Positions 1 through 14,451 of a stretch of DNA of 64,000 nt are shown here, piece by piece. This DNA is from Taudactylus pleione (lineage: Eukaryota; Chordata; Amphibia; Anura; Myobatrachidae). Location: the NCBI GenBank assembly GCA_031769625.1, contig JAUIMM010002023.1:1-64000 (forward strand), given 5' to 3'. How positions within the stretch are numbered: the first letter of the stretch is position 1; each line of letters begins with the position of its first letter. The notes below the pieces were generated by a model that worked only from the letters and a program-made list of their open reading frames with translations, searched no databases and had not been told where the DNA came from. The position numbers and the translations under genes were made by a program.

Positions 1-30
1 GTATAGTGGTACATAGTATAGAATGTGGTG

Positions 31-2773
31 TATAGTGTTACATTTTATAGAATATGGTGTATAGTTGTACATAGTATAGAATGGTGTGTATAATAGTATA
101 TAGTATAGAATAAGGAGTAGAGCTGTATAGTGGTATATAGTATAGAATGTGGTGTAGAGCTGTATAATGGTACATAGTATAGAAATTGGTGTATAGTGTT
201 ACATTTTATAGAATATGGTGTATAGTGGTACATAGTATAGAATAGGGTGTATAGTGGTATATAGTATAGAATATGGTGTAGAGCTGTATAGTGGTTCATA
301 GTATAGAAAATGGTGTATAGTGGTACATAGTATAGAATATGGGGTAGAGCTATATAGTTGTTTATAGAAAAGAATATGGTGTATAGTGGTACATAGTATA
401 GAATATGGTGTATAGAGGTACATAGTATAGAATATGGTGTATTGTGGTGCATAGTATAGAATATGGTGTATAGTGGTACATAGTATAGAATATGGTGTAT
501 AGAGGAACATAGTATAGAATATGGTGTATAGTGCTACATAGTATAGAATGTGTAGTATAGTGGTACATAGTAAAAAATATTTTGTATAGTGGTATATAGT
601 ATAGAATATGGTATATAGTGGTAAATATTATTGAATAAGGTGTATTGTGGTACATAGTATAGAATATGGTGTATAGTGGTACACAGTATAGAATATGGTG
701 TATAGAGGTACATAGTATAGAATATGGTGTGTATAGTGGTACATAGTATAGAATACGGTGCATAGTGGTACATAGTATAGAATATGGTGTATTGTGATAC
801 ATAGTATAGAATATGGTGTATAGTGGTACATAGTATAGAATATGGTGTATAGAGGTACATAGTATAGAATATGGTGTATAGTGGTACATAGTATAAAATA
901 TGGTGTATAGTGGTACATAGTATATAATTTGGTGTAGAGCTATATAGTGGTACATAGTATAGAATATGGTGTATAGAGGAACATAGTATAGAATGTGGTG
1001 TAGAGATGTATATTGGTACATAGTATAGAATATGGTGTATAGTGGTACATAGTATAGAATATGGTGTATAGTGCTACATAGTATAGAATGTGTTGTATAG
1101 TGGTACATAGTATAAAATATAGTGTATAGCAGTATATAGTATAGAATATGGTATATAGTGGTAAATAGTATAGAATATGGTTTATTGTGGTACATAGTAT
1201 AGAATATGGTGTATAGTGGTACACAGTATAGAATATGGTGTATAGAGGTACATAGTATAGAATATGGTGTATAGTGGTACATAGTATAGAATGTGGTGTA
1301 GAGTTGTATAATGGTTCATAGTATAGAATGTGGTGTATAGCGGTACATAGTATAGAATGTGATTTAGAGCTGTATAATGGTACATAGTCTAGAATATGGT
1401 GTATAGAGGTACATAGTATAGAATATGGTGTATTGTGGTGCATAGTATAGAATATGGTGTATAGTGGTACATAGTATAGAATATGGTGTATAGAGGAACA
1501 TAGTATAGAATATGGTGTATAGTGCTACATAGTATAGAATGTGTAGTATAGTGGTACATAGTAAAAAATATTTTGTATAGAGGTACATAGTATAGAATAT
1601 GGTGTATAGTGGTACAAAGCATAGAATATGGTGTACAGTGGAACATAGTATAGAATATTGAGTAGAGCTGTATAGTGGTATATAGTATAGAATGTGGTGT
1701 AGAGCTGTATAATGGTACATAGTATAGAAATTGGTGTATAGTGTTACATTTTATAGAATATGGTGTATAGTGGTTCACAGTATAGAATAGCGTGTATAGT
1801 GGTATATAGTATAGAATATGGTGTAGAGTTGTATAATGGTACATAGTATAGAATGTGGTGTATAGTGGTACATAGTATAGAATGTGATTTAGAGCTGTAA
1901 AATGGTACATAGTCTAGAATGTGGTGTATAGTTGTACATAGCATAGAATATGGTGTACAGTGGTACATAGTATAGAATGTGGTGTAGAGCTGTATAGTGG
2001 TACATAGTATAGAATATGGTGTAGAGCTGTATAGTGGTACATAGTATAGAATGTGGTGTATAGTGTTACATTTTATAGAATATGGTGTATAGTTGTACAT
2101 AGTATAGAATGTTGTGTTTAGTAGTATATAGTATAGAATATTGAGTAGAGCTGTATAGTGGTATATAGTATAGAATGTGGTGTAGAGCTGTATAATGGTA
2201 CATAGTATAGAAATTGGTGTATAGTGTTACATTTTATAGAATATGGTGTATAGTGGTTCACAGTATAGAATAGGGTGTATAGTGGTATATAGTATAGAAT
2301 ATGGTGTAGAGCTGTATAGTGGTTCATAGTATAGAAAATGGTGTATAGTGGTACATAGTATAGAATATGGGGTAGAGCTATATAGTTGTTTATAGTATAG
2401 AATATGGTGTATAGTGGTACATATTATAGAATATGGTGTATAGAGGTACATAGTATAGAATATGGTGTATTGTGGTGCATAGTATAGAATATGTTGTATA
2501 GTGGTACATAGTATAGAATATGGTGTATAGAGGAACATAGTATAGAATATGGTGTATAGTGCTACATAGTATAGAATGTGTTGTATAGTGGTACATAGTA
2601 AAAAATATTTTGTATAGAGGTACATAGTATAGAATATGGTGTATAGTGGTACAAAGCATAGAATATGGTGTACAGTGGAACATAGTATAGAATGTGGTGT
2701 AGAGCTGTATAGTGGTACATAGTATAGAATATGGTGTAGAGCTGTATAGTGGTACATAGTATAGAATGTGGTG
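31..2773 (+). repeat. HOR unit 1 (2743 bp), hybrid middle
   Basis: This unit is 42 bp longer than the commonest 2701-bp unit. Around 1,385-1,665 it holds a block (TATTGTGGTGCATAG, then TATAGAGGAACATAG, GTGCTAC, the A-tract monomer and GTACAAAGCATAG) that other units carry only near their right end, as this unit also does at about 2,455-2,690. I infer an internal exchange between non-equivalent positions. Near 630 it also has a TTGAATAAGG variant where the other units have TTGAATATGG. Confidence 0.75.
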
Positions 2774-5437
2774 TATAGTGTTACATTTTATAGAATATGG
2801 TGTATAGTTGTACATAGTATAGAATGGTGTGTATAGTAGTATATAGTATAGAATAAGGAGTAGAGCTGTATAGTGGTATATAGTATAGAATGTGGTGTAG
2901 AGCTGTATAATGGTACATAGTATAGAAATTGGTGTATAGTGTTACATTTTATAGAATATGGTGTATAGTGGTACATAGTATAGAATGGGGTGTATAGTGG
3001 TATATAGTATAGAATATGGTGTAGAGCTGTATAGTGGTTCATAGTATAGAAAATGGTGTATAGTGGTACATAGTATAGAATATGGGGTAGAGCTATATAG
3101 TTGTTTATAGAAAAGAATATGGTGTATAGTGGTACATAGTATAGAATATGGTGTATAGAGGTACATAGTATAGAATATGGTGTATTGTGGTGCATAGTAT
3201 AGAATATGGTGTATAGTGGTACATAGTATAGAATATGGTGTATAGAGGAACATAGTATAGAATATGGTGTATAGTGCTACATAGTATAGAATGTGTAGTA
3301 TAGTGGTACATAGTAAAAAATATTTTGTATAGCGGTACATAGTATAGAATATGGTATATAGTGGTAAATATTATTGAATATGGTGTATTGTGGTACATAG
3401 TATAGAATATGGTGTATAGTGGTACACAGTATAGAATATGGTGTATAGAGGTACATAGTATAGAATATGGTGTGTATAGTGGTACATAGTATAGAATACG
3501 GTGCATAGTGGTACATAGTATAGAATATGGTGTATTGTGATACATAGTATAGAATATGGTGTATAGTGGTACATAGTATAGAATATGGTGTATAGAGGTA
3601 CATAGTATAGAATATGGGGTATAGTGGTACATAGTATAAAATATGGTGTATAGTGGTACATAGTATATAATTTGGTGTAGAGCTATATAGTGGTACATAG
3701 TACAGAATATGGTGTATAGAGGAACATAGTATAGAATGTGGTGTAGAGATGTATATTGGTACATAGTATAGAATATGGTGTATAGTGGTACATAGTATAG
3801 AATATGGTGTATAGTGCTACATAGTATAGAATGTGTTGTATAGTGGTACATAGTATAAAATATGGTGTATAGCAGTATATAGTATAGAATATGGTATATA
3901 GTGGTAAATAGTATAGAATATGGTTTATTGTGGTACATAGTATAGAATATGGTGTATAGTGGTACACAGTATAGAATATGGTGTATAGAGGTACATAGTA
4001 TAGAATATGGTGTATAGTGGTACATAGTATAGAATGTGGTGTAGAGTTGTATAATGGTACATAGTATAGAATGTGGTGTATAGTGGTACATAGTATAGAA
4101 TGTGATTTAGAGCTGTATAATGGTACATAGTCTAGAATGTGGTGTATAGTGGTACATAGCATAGAATATGGTGTACAGTGGTACATAGTATAGAATGTGG
4201 TGTAGAGCTGTATAGTGGTACATAGTATAGAATATGGTGTAGAGCTGTATAGTGGTACATAGTATAGAATGTGGTGTATAGTGTTACATTTTATAGAATA
4301 TGGTGTATAGTTGTACATAGTATAGAATGTTGTGTTTAGTAGTATATAGTATAGAATATTGAGTAGAGCTGTATAGTGGTATATAGTATAGAATGTGGTG
4401 TAGAGCTGTATAATGGTACATAGTATAGAAATTGGTGTATAGTGTTACATTTTATAGAATATGGTGTATAGTGGTTCACAGTATAGAATAGGGTGTATAG
4501 TGGTATATAGTATAGAATATGGTGTAGAGTTGTATAATGGTACATAGTATAGAATGTGGTGTATAGTGGTACATAGTATAGAATGTGATTTAGAGCTGTA
4601 TAATGGTACATAGTCTAGAATGTGGTGTATAGTGGTACATAGCATAGAATATGGTGTACAGTGGTACATAGTATAGAATGTGGTGTAGAGCTGAATAGTG
4701 GTACATAGTATAGAATATGGTGTAGAGCTGTATAGTGGTACATAGTATAGAATGTGGTGTATAGTGTTACATTTTATAGAATATGGTGTATAGTTGTACA
4801 TAGTATAGAATGTTGTGTTTAGTAGTATATAGTATAGAATATTGAGTAGAGCTGTATAGTGGTATATAGTATAGAATGTGGTGTAGAGCTGTATAATGGT
4901 ACATAGTATAGAAATTGGTGTATAGTGTTACATTTTATAGAATATGGTGTATAGTGGTTCACAGTATAGAATAGGGTGTATAGTGGTATATAGTATAGAA
5001 TATGGTGTAGAGCTGTATAGTGGTTCATAGTATAGAAAATGGTGTATAGTGGTACATAGTATAGAATATGGGGTAGAGCTATATAGTTGTTTATAGTATA
5101 GAATATGGTGTATAGTGGTACATATTATAGAATATGGTGTATAGAGGTACATAGTATAGAATATGGTGTATTGTGGTGCATAGTATAGAATATGGTGTAT
5201 AGTGGTACATAGTATAGAATATGGTGTATAGAGGAACATAGTATAGAATATGGTGTATAGTGCTACATAGTATAGAATGTGTAGTATAGTGGTACATAGT
5301 AAAAAATATTTTGTATAGAGGTACATAGTATAGAATATGGTGTATAGTGGTACAAAGAATAGAATATGGTGTACAGTGGAACATAGTATAGAATATGGTG
5401 TAGAGCTGTATAGTGGTACATAGTATAGAATGTGGTG
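2774..5437 (+). repeat. HOR unit 2 (2664 bp), one 37-mer short
   Basis: The unit is 37 bp shorter than the 2701-bp type. The missing piece is one 37-bp monomer near 5,395. There the GTGGAACATAG monomer is followed by a single TAGAGCTG monomer, where sister units have two in a row (for example around 8,040-8,130). It contains a tandem pair of a 483-bp sub-block, marked by GAATGTTGTGTTTAG at about 4,326 and 4,809. Confidence 0.85.
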
Positions 5438-8138
5438 TATAGTGTTACATTTTATAGAATATGGTGTATAGTTGTACATAGTATAGAATGGTGTGTATAG
5501 TAGTATATAGTATAGAATAAGGAGTAGAGCTGTATAGTGGTATATAGTATAGAATGTGGTGTAGAGCTGTATAATGGTACATAGTATAGAAATTGGTGTA
5601 TAGTGTTACATTTTATAGAATATGGTGTATAGTGGTACATAGTATAGAATAGGGTGTATAGTGGTATATAGTATAGAATATGGTGTAGAGCTGTATAGTG
5701 GTTCATAGTATAGAAAATGGTGTATAGTGGTACATAGTATAGAATATGGGGTAGAGCTATATAGTTGTTTATAGAAAAGAATATGGTGTATAGTGGTACA
5801 TAGTATAGAATATGGTGTATAGAGGTACATAGTATAGAATATGGTGTATTGTGGTGCATAGTATAGAATATGGTGTATAGTGGTACATAGTATAGAATAT
5901 GTTGTATAGAGGAACATAGTATAGAATGTGGTGTATAGTGCTACATAGTATAGAATGTGTAGTATAGTGGTACATAGTAAAAAATATTTTGTATAGCGGT
6001 ATATAGTATAGAATATGGTATATAGTGGTAAATATTATTGAATATGGTGTATTGTGGTACATAGTATAGAATATGGTGTATAGTGGTACACAGTATAGAA
6101 TATGGTGTATAGAGGTACATAGTATAGAATATGGTGTGTATAGTGGTACATAGTATAGAATACGGTGCATAGTGGTACTTAGTATAGAATATGGTGTATT
6201 GTGATACATAGTATAGAATATGGTGTATAGTGGTACATAGTATAGAATATGGTGTATAGAGGTACATAGTATAGAATATGGTGTATAGTGGTACATAGTA
6301 TAAAATATGGTGTATAGTGGTACATAGTATATAATTTGGTGTAGAGCTATATAGTGGTACATAGTATAGAATATGGTGTATAGAGGAACATAGTATAGAA
6401 TGTGGTGTAGAGATGTATATTGGTACATAGTATAGAATATGGTGTATAGTGGTACATAGTATAGAATATGGTGTATAGTGCTACATAGTATAGAATGTGT
6501 TGTATAGTGGTACATAGTATAAAATATGGTGTATAGCGGTATATAGTATAGAATATGGTATATAGTGGTAAATAGTATAGAATATGGTTTATTGTGGTAC
6601 ATAGTATAGAATATGGTGTATAGTGGTACACAGTATAGAATATGGTGTATAGAGGTACATAGTATAGAATATGGTGTATAGTGGTACATAGTATAGAATG
6701 TGGTGTAGAGTTGTATAATGGTACATAGTATAGAATGTGGTGTATAGTGGTACATAGTATAGAATGTGATTTAGAGCTGTATAATGGTACATAGTCTAGA
6801 ATGTGGTGTATAGTGGTATATAGCATAGAATATGGTGTACAGTGGTACATAGTATAGAATGTGGTGTAGAGCTGTATAGTGGTACATAGTATAGAATATG
6901 GTGTAGAGCTGTATAGTGGTACATAGTATAGAATGTGGTGTATAGTGTTACATTTTATAGAATATGGTGTATAGTTGTACATAGTATAGAATGTTGTGTT
7001 TAGTAGTATATAGTATAGAATATTGAGTAGAGCTGTATAGTGGTATATAGTATAGAATGTGGTGTAGAGCTGTATAATGGTACATAGTATAGAAATTGGT
7101 GTATAGTGTTACATTTTATAGAATATGGTGTATAGTGGTTCACAGTATAGAATATGGTGTATAGTGGTATATAGTATAGAATATGGTGTAGATTTGTATA
7201 ATGGTACATAGTATAGAATGTGGTGTATAGTGGTACATAGTATAGAATGTGATTTAGAGCTGTATAATGGTACATAGTCTAGAATGTGGTGTATAGTGGT
7301 ACATAGCATAGAATATGGTGTACAGTGGTACATAGTATAGAATGTGGTGTAGAGCTGTATAGTGGTACATAGTATAGAATATGGTGTAGAGCTGTATAGT
7401 GGTACATAGTATAGAATGTGGTGTATAGTGTTACATTTTATAGAATATGGTGTATAGTTGTACATAGTATAGAATGTTGTGTTTAGTAGTATATAGTATA
7501 GAATATTGAGTAGAGCTGTATAGTGGTATATAGTATAGAATGTGGTGTAGAGCTGTATAATGGTACATAGTATAGAAATTGGTGTATAGTGTTACATTTT
7601 ATAGAATATGGTGTATAGTGGTTCACAGTATAGAATAGGGTGTATAGTGGTATATAGTATAGAATATGGTGTAGAGCTGTATAGTGGTTCATAGTATAGA
7701 AAATGGTGTATAGTGGTACATAGTATAGAATATGGGGTAGAGCTATATAGTTGTTTATAGTATAGAATATGGTGTATAGTGGTACATATTATAGAATATG
7801 GTGTATAGAGGTACATAGTATAGAATATGGTGTATTGTGGTGCATAGTATAGAATATGGTGTATAGTGGTACATAGTATAGAATATGGTGTATAGAGGAA
7901 CATAGTATAGAATATGGTGTATAGTGCTACATAGTATAGAATGTGTAGTATAGTGGTACATAGTAAAAAATATTTTGTATAGAGGTACATAGTATAGAAT
8001 ATGGTGTATAGTGGTACAAAGCATAGAATATGGTGTACAGTGGAACATAGTATAGAATGTGGTGTAGAGCTGTATAGTGGTACATAGTATAGAATATGGT
8101 GTAGAGCTGTATAGTGGTACATAGTATAGAATGTGGTG
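5438..8138 (+). repeat. HOR unit 3 (2701 bp), reference unit
   Basis: This length occurs twice exactly (also at 11,751-14,451), so I take it as the standard unit. It holds the tandem 483-bp pair, with GAATGTTGTGTTTAG markers at about 6,990 and 7,473. Two A-tract (TAAAAAATATTTTG) monomers sit early and late in the unit. The early one is followed by TATAGCGG and the late one by TATAGAGG, which allows phase to be read locally. Confidence 0.88.
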
Positions 8139-10203
8139 TATAGTGTTACATTTTATAGAATATGGTGTATAGTTGTACATAGTATAGAATGGTGTGTATA
8201 GTAGTATATAGTATAGAATAAGGAGTAGAGCTGTATAGTGGTATATAGTATAGAATGTGGTGTAGAGCTGTATGATGGTACATAGTATAGAAATTGGTGT
8301 ATAGTGTTACATTTTATAGAATATGGTGTATAGTGGTACATAGTATAGAATAGGGTGTATAGTGGTATATAGTATAGAATATGGTGTAGAGCTGTATAGT
8401 GGTTCATAGTATAGAAAATGGTGTATAGTGGTACATAGTATAGAATATGGGGTAGAGCTATATAGTTGTTTATAGAAAAGAATATGGTGTATAGTGGTAC
8501 ATAGTATAGAATATGGTGTATAGAGGTACATAGTATAGAATATGGTGTATTGTGGTGCATAGTATAGAATATGGTGTATAGTGGTACATAGTATAGAATA
8601 TGGTGTATAGAGGAACATAGTATAGAATATGGTGTATAGTGCTACATAGTATAGAATGTGTAGTATAGTGGTACATAGTAAAAAATATTTTGTATAGCGG
8701 TATATAGTATAGAATATGGTATATAGTGGTAAATATTATTGAATATGGTGTATTGTGGTACATAGTATAGAATATGGTGTATAGTGGTACACAGTATAGA
8801 ATATGGTGTATAGAGGTACATAGTATAGAATATGGTGTGTATAGTGGTACATAGTATAGAATACGGTGCATAGTGGTACATAGTATAGAATATGGTGTAT
8901 TGTGATACATAGTATAGAATATGGTGTATAGTGGTACATAGTATAGAATATGGTGTATAGAGGTACATAGTATAGAATATGGGGTATAGTGGTACATAGT
9001 ATAAAATATGGTGTATAGTGGTACATAGTATATAATTTGGTGTAGAGCTATATAGTGGTACATAGTACAGAATATGGTGTATAGAGGAACATAGTATAGA
9101 ATGTGGTGTAGAGATGTATATTGGTACATAGTATAGAATATGGTGTATAGTGGTACATAGTATAGAATATGGTGTATAGTGCTACATAGTATAGAATGTG
9201 TTGTATAGTGGTACATAGTATAAAATATGGTGTATAGCGGTATATAGTATAGAATATGGTATATAGTGGTAAATAGTATAGAATATGGTTTATTGTGGTA
9301 CATAGTATAGAATGTGATTTAGAGCTGTATAATGGTACATAGTCTAGAATGTGGTGTATAGTGGTACATAGCATAGAATATGGTGTACAGTGGTACATAG
9401 TATAGAATGTGGTGTAGAGCTGTATAGTGGTACATAGTATAGAATATGGTGTAGAGCTGTATAGTGGTACATAGTATAGAATGTGGTGTATAGTGTTACA
9501 TTTTATAGAATATGGTGTATAGTTGTACATAGTATAGAATGTTGTGTTTAGTAGTATATAGTATAGAATATTGAGTAGAGCTGTATAGTGGTATATAGTA
9601 TAGAATGTGGTGTAGAGCTGTATAATGGTACATAGTATAGAAATTGGTGTATAGTGTTACATTTTATAGAATATGGTGTATAGTGGTTCACAGTATAGAA
9701 TAGGGTGTATAGTGGTATATAGTATAGAATATGGTGTAGAGCTGTATAGTGGTTCATAGTATAGAAAATGGTGTATAGTGGTACATAGTATAGAATATGG
9801 GGTAGAGCTATATAGTTGTTTATAGTATAGAATATGGTGTATAGTGGTACATATTATAGAATATGGTGTATAGAGGTACATAGTATAGAATATGGTGTAT
9901 TGTGGTGCATAGTATAGAATATGGTGTATAGTGGTACATAGTATAGAATATGGTGTATAGAGGAACATAGTATAGAATATGGTGTATAGTGCTACATAGT
10001 ATAGAATGTGTAGTATAGTGGTACATAGTAAAAAATATTTTGTATAGAGGTACATAGTATAGAATATGGTGTATAGTGGTACAAAGCATAGAATATGGTG
10101 TACAGTGGAACATAGTATAGAATGTGGTGTAGAGCTGTATAGTGGTACATAGTATAGAATATGGTGTAGAGCTGTATAGTGGTACATAGTATAGAATGTG
10201 GTG
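8139..10203 (+). repeat. HOR unit 4 (2065 bp) with 636-bp internal deletion
   Basis: Relative to unit 3 it lacks 636 bp. Near 9,310 the GGTTTATTGTGG monomer runs straight into GAATGTGATTTAGAGCTG, skipping five monomers (153 bp). One of the two 483-bp sub-blocks is also gone. Because the GTGATTTAGAGCTG monomer precedes both sub-block copies, one unequal exchange explains the whole loss (153+483=636). Confidence 0.85.
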
Positions 10204-11750
10204 TATAGTGTTACATTTTATAGAATATGGTGTATAGTTGTACATAGTATAGAATGGTGTGTATAGTAGTATATAGTATAGAATAAGGAGTAGAGCTGTA
10301 TAGTGGTATATAGTATAGAATGTGGTGTAGAGCTGTATAATGGTACATAGTATAGAAATTGGTGTATAGTGTTACATTTTATAGAATATGGTGTATAGTG
10401 GTACATAGTATAGAATAGGGTGTATAGTGGTATATAGTATAGAATATGGTGTAGAGCTGTATAGTGGTTCATAGTATAGAAAATGGTGTATAGTGGTACA
10501 TAGTATAGAATATGGGGTAGAGCTATATAGTTGTTTATAGAAAAGAATATGGTGTATAGTGGTACATAGTATAGAATATGGTGTATAGAGGTACATAGTA
10601 TAGAATATGGTGTATTGTGGTGCATAGTATAGAATATGGTGTATAGTGGTACATAGTATAGAATATGGTGTATAGAGGAACATAGTATAGAATATGGTGT
10701 ATAGTGCTACATAGTATAGAATGTGTAGTATAGTGGTACATAGTAAAAAATATTTTGTATAGCGGTATATAGTATAGAATATGGTATATAGTGGTAAATA
10801 TTATTGAATTTGGTGTATTGTGGTACATAGTATAGAATATGGTGTATAGTGGTACACAGTATAGAATATGGTGTATAGAGGTACATAGTATAGAATATGG
10901 TGTGTATAGTGGTACATAGTATAGAATATGGGGTAGAGCTATATAGTTGTTTATAGTATAGAATATGGTGTATAGTGGTACATATTATAGAATATGGTGT
11001 ATAGAGGTACATAGTATAGAATATGGTGTATTGTGGTGCATAGTATAGAATATGGTGTATAGTGGTACATAGTATAGAATATGGTGTATAGAGGAACATA
11101 GTATAGAATATGGTGTATAGTGCTACATAGTATAGAATGTGTAGTATAGTGGTACATAGTAAAAAATATTTTGTATAGCGGTATATAGTATAGAATATGG
11201 TATATAGTGGTAAATATTATTGAATATGGTGTATTGTGGTACATAGTATAGAATATGGTGTATAGTGGTACACAGTATAGAATATGGTGTATAGAGGTAC
11301 ATAGTATAGAATATGGTGTGTATAGTGGTACATAGTATAGAATATGGGGTAGAGCTATATAGTTGTTTATAGTATAGAATATGGTGTATAGTGGTACATA
11401 TTATAGAATATGGTGTATAGAGGTACATAGTATAGAATATGGTGTATTGTGGTGCATAGTATAGAATATGGTGTATAGTGGTACATAGTATAGAATATGG
11501 TGTATAGAGGAACATAGTATAGAATATGGTGTATAGTGCTACATAGTATAGAATGTGTAGTATAGTGGTACATAGTAAAAAATATTTTGTATAGAGGTAC
11601 ATAGTATAGAATATGGTGTATAGTGGTACAAAGCATAGAATATGGTGTACAGTGGAATATAGTATAGAATGTGGTGTAGAGCTGTATAGTGGTACATAGT
11701 ATAGAATATGGTGTAGAGCTGTATAGTGGTACATAGTATAGAATGTGGTG
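10204..11750 (+). repeat. HOR unit 5 (1547 bp), deleted and carrying a 416-bp tandem duplication
   Basis: The shortest complete unit. The sequence around GGGGTAGAGCTATATAG occurs at about 10,514, 10,930 and 11,346, a spacing of exactly 416 bp twice. That length fits 12x29+37+31. The middle of the standard unit, about 1.57 kb including both 483-bp sub-blocks, is absent. The net size change is -1154 bp. The second 416-bp copy starts like the late part of a unit and ends like the early part, so it is a hybrid produced by out-of-phase exchange. Confidence 0.82.
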
Positions 11751-14451
11751 TATAGTGTTACATTTTATAGAATATGGTGTATAGTTGTACATAGTATAGA
11801 ATGGTGTGTATAGTAGTATATAGTATAGAATAAGGAGTAGAGCTGTATAGTGGTATATAGTATAGAATGTGGTGTAGAGCTGTATAATGGTACATAGTAT
11901 AGAAATTGGTGTATAGTGTTACATTTTATAGAATATGGTGTATAGTGGTACATAGTATAGAATAGGGTGTATAGTGGTATATAGTATAGAATATGGTGTA
12001 GAGCTGTATAGTGGTTCATAGTATAGAAAATGGTGTATAGTGGTACATAGTATAGAATATGGGGTAGAGCTATATAGTTGTTTATAGAAAAGAATATGGT
12101 GTATAGTGGAACATAGTATAGAATATGGTGTATAGAGGTACATAGTATAGAATATGGTGTATTGTGGTGCATAGTATAGAATATGGTGTATAGTGGTACA
12201 TAGTATAGAATATGGTGTATAGAGGAACATAGTATAGAATATGGTGTATAGTGCTACATAGTATAGAATGTGTAGTATAGTGGTACATAGTAAAAAATAT
12301 TTTGTATAGCGGTATATAGTATAGAATATGGTATATAGTGGTAAATATTATTGAATATGGTGTATTGTGGTACATAGTATAGAATATGGTGTATAGTGGT
12401 ACACAGTATAGAATATGGTGTATAGAGGTACATAGTATAGAATATGGTGTGTATAGTGGTACATAGTATAGAATACGGTGCATAGTGGTACATAGTATAG
12501 AATATGGTGTATTGTGATACATAGTATAGAATATGGTGTATAGTGGTACATAGTATAGAATATGGTGTATAGAGGTACATAGTATAGAATATGGGGTATA
12601 GTGGTACATAGTATAAAATATGGTGTATAGTGGTACATAGTATATAATTTGGTGTAGAGCTATATAGTGGTACATAGTACAGAATATGGTGTATAGAGGA
12701 ACATAGTATAGAATGTGGTGTAGAGATGTATATTGGTACATAGTATAGAATACAGTGTATAGTGGTACATAGTATAGAATATGGTGTATAGTGCTACATA
12801 GTATAGAATGTGTTGTATAGTGGTACATAGTATAAAATATGGTGTATAGCGGTATATAGTATAGAATATGGTATATAGTGGTAAATAGTATAGAATATGG
12901 TTTATTGTGGTACATAGTATAGAATATGGTGTATAGTGGTACACAGTATAGAATATGGTGTATAGAGGTACATAGTATAGAATATGGTGTATAGTGGTAC
13001 ATAGTATAGAATGTGGTGTAGAGTTGTATAATGGTACATAGTATAGAATGTAGTGTATAGTGGTACATAGTATAGAATGTGATTTAGAGCTGTATAATGG
13101 TACATAGTCTAGATTGTGGTGTATAGTGGTACATATCATAGAATATGGTGTATAGTGGTACATAGTATAGAATGTGGTGTAGAGCTGTATAGTGGTACAT
13201 AGTATAGAATATGGTGTAGAGCTGTATAGTGGTACATAGTATAGAATGTGGTGTATAGTGTTACATTTTATAGAATATGGTGTATAGTTGTACATAGTAT
13301 AGAATGTTGTGTTTAGTAGTATATAGTATAGAATATTGAGTAGAGCTGTATAGTGGTATATAGTATAGAATGTGGTGTAGAGCTGTATAATGGTACATAG
13401 TATAGAAATTGGTGTATAGTGTTACATTTTATAGAATATGGTGTATAGTGGTTCACAGTATAGAATAGGGTGTATAGTGGTATATAGTATAGAATATGGT
13501 GTAGAGTTGTATAATGGTACATAGTATAGAATGTGGTGTATAGTGGTACATAGTATAGAATGTGATTTAGAGCTGTATAATGGTACATAGTCTAGAATGT
13601 GGTGTATAGTGGTACATAGCATAGAATATGGTGTACATTGGTACATAGTATAGAATGTGGTGTAGAGCTGAATAGTGGTACATAGTATAGAATATGGTGT
13701 AGAGCTGTATAGTGGTACATAGTATAGAATGTGGTGTATAGTGTTACATTTTATAGAATATGGTGTATAGTTGTACATAGTATAGAATGTTGTGTTTAGT
13801 AGTATATAGTATAGAATATTGAGAAGAGCTGTATAGTGGTATATAGTATAGAATGTGGTGTAGAGCTGTATAATGGTACATAGTATAGAAATTGGTGTAT
13901 AGTGTTACATTTTATAGAATATGGTGTATAGTGGTTCACAGTATAGAATAGGGTGTATAGTGGTATATAGTATAGAATATGGTGTAGAGCTGTATAGTGG
14001 TTCATAGTATAGAAAATGGTGTATAGTGGTACATAGTATAGAATATGGGGTAGAGCTATATAGTTGTTTATAGTATAGAATATGGTGTATAGTGGTACAT
14101 ATTATAGAATATGGTGTATAGAGGTACATAGTATAGAATATGGTGTATTGTGGTGCATAGTATAGAATATGGTGTATAGTGGTACATAGTATAGAATATG
14201 GTGTATAGAGGAACATAGTATAGAATATGGCGTATAGTGCTACATAGTATAGAATGTGTAGTATAGTGGTACATAGTAAAAAATATTTTGTATAGAGGTA
14301 CATAGTATAGAATATGGTGTATAGTGGTACAAAGCATAGAATATGGTGTACAGTGGAACATAGTATAGAATGTGGTGTAGAGCTGTATAGTGGTACATAG
14401 TATAGAATATGGTGTAGAGCTGTATAGTGGTACATAGTATAGAATGTGGTG
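11751..14451 (+). repeat. HOR unit 6 (2701 bp)
   Basis: Same length and marker order as unit 3, with the 483-bp tandem pair at about 13,303 and 13,786. It differs from unit 3 by scattered single-base changes, such as AGAATACAGTGTATAG near 12,750 and TACATATCATAG near 13,131. Confidence 0.85.
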
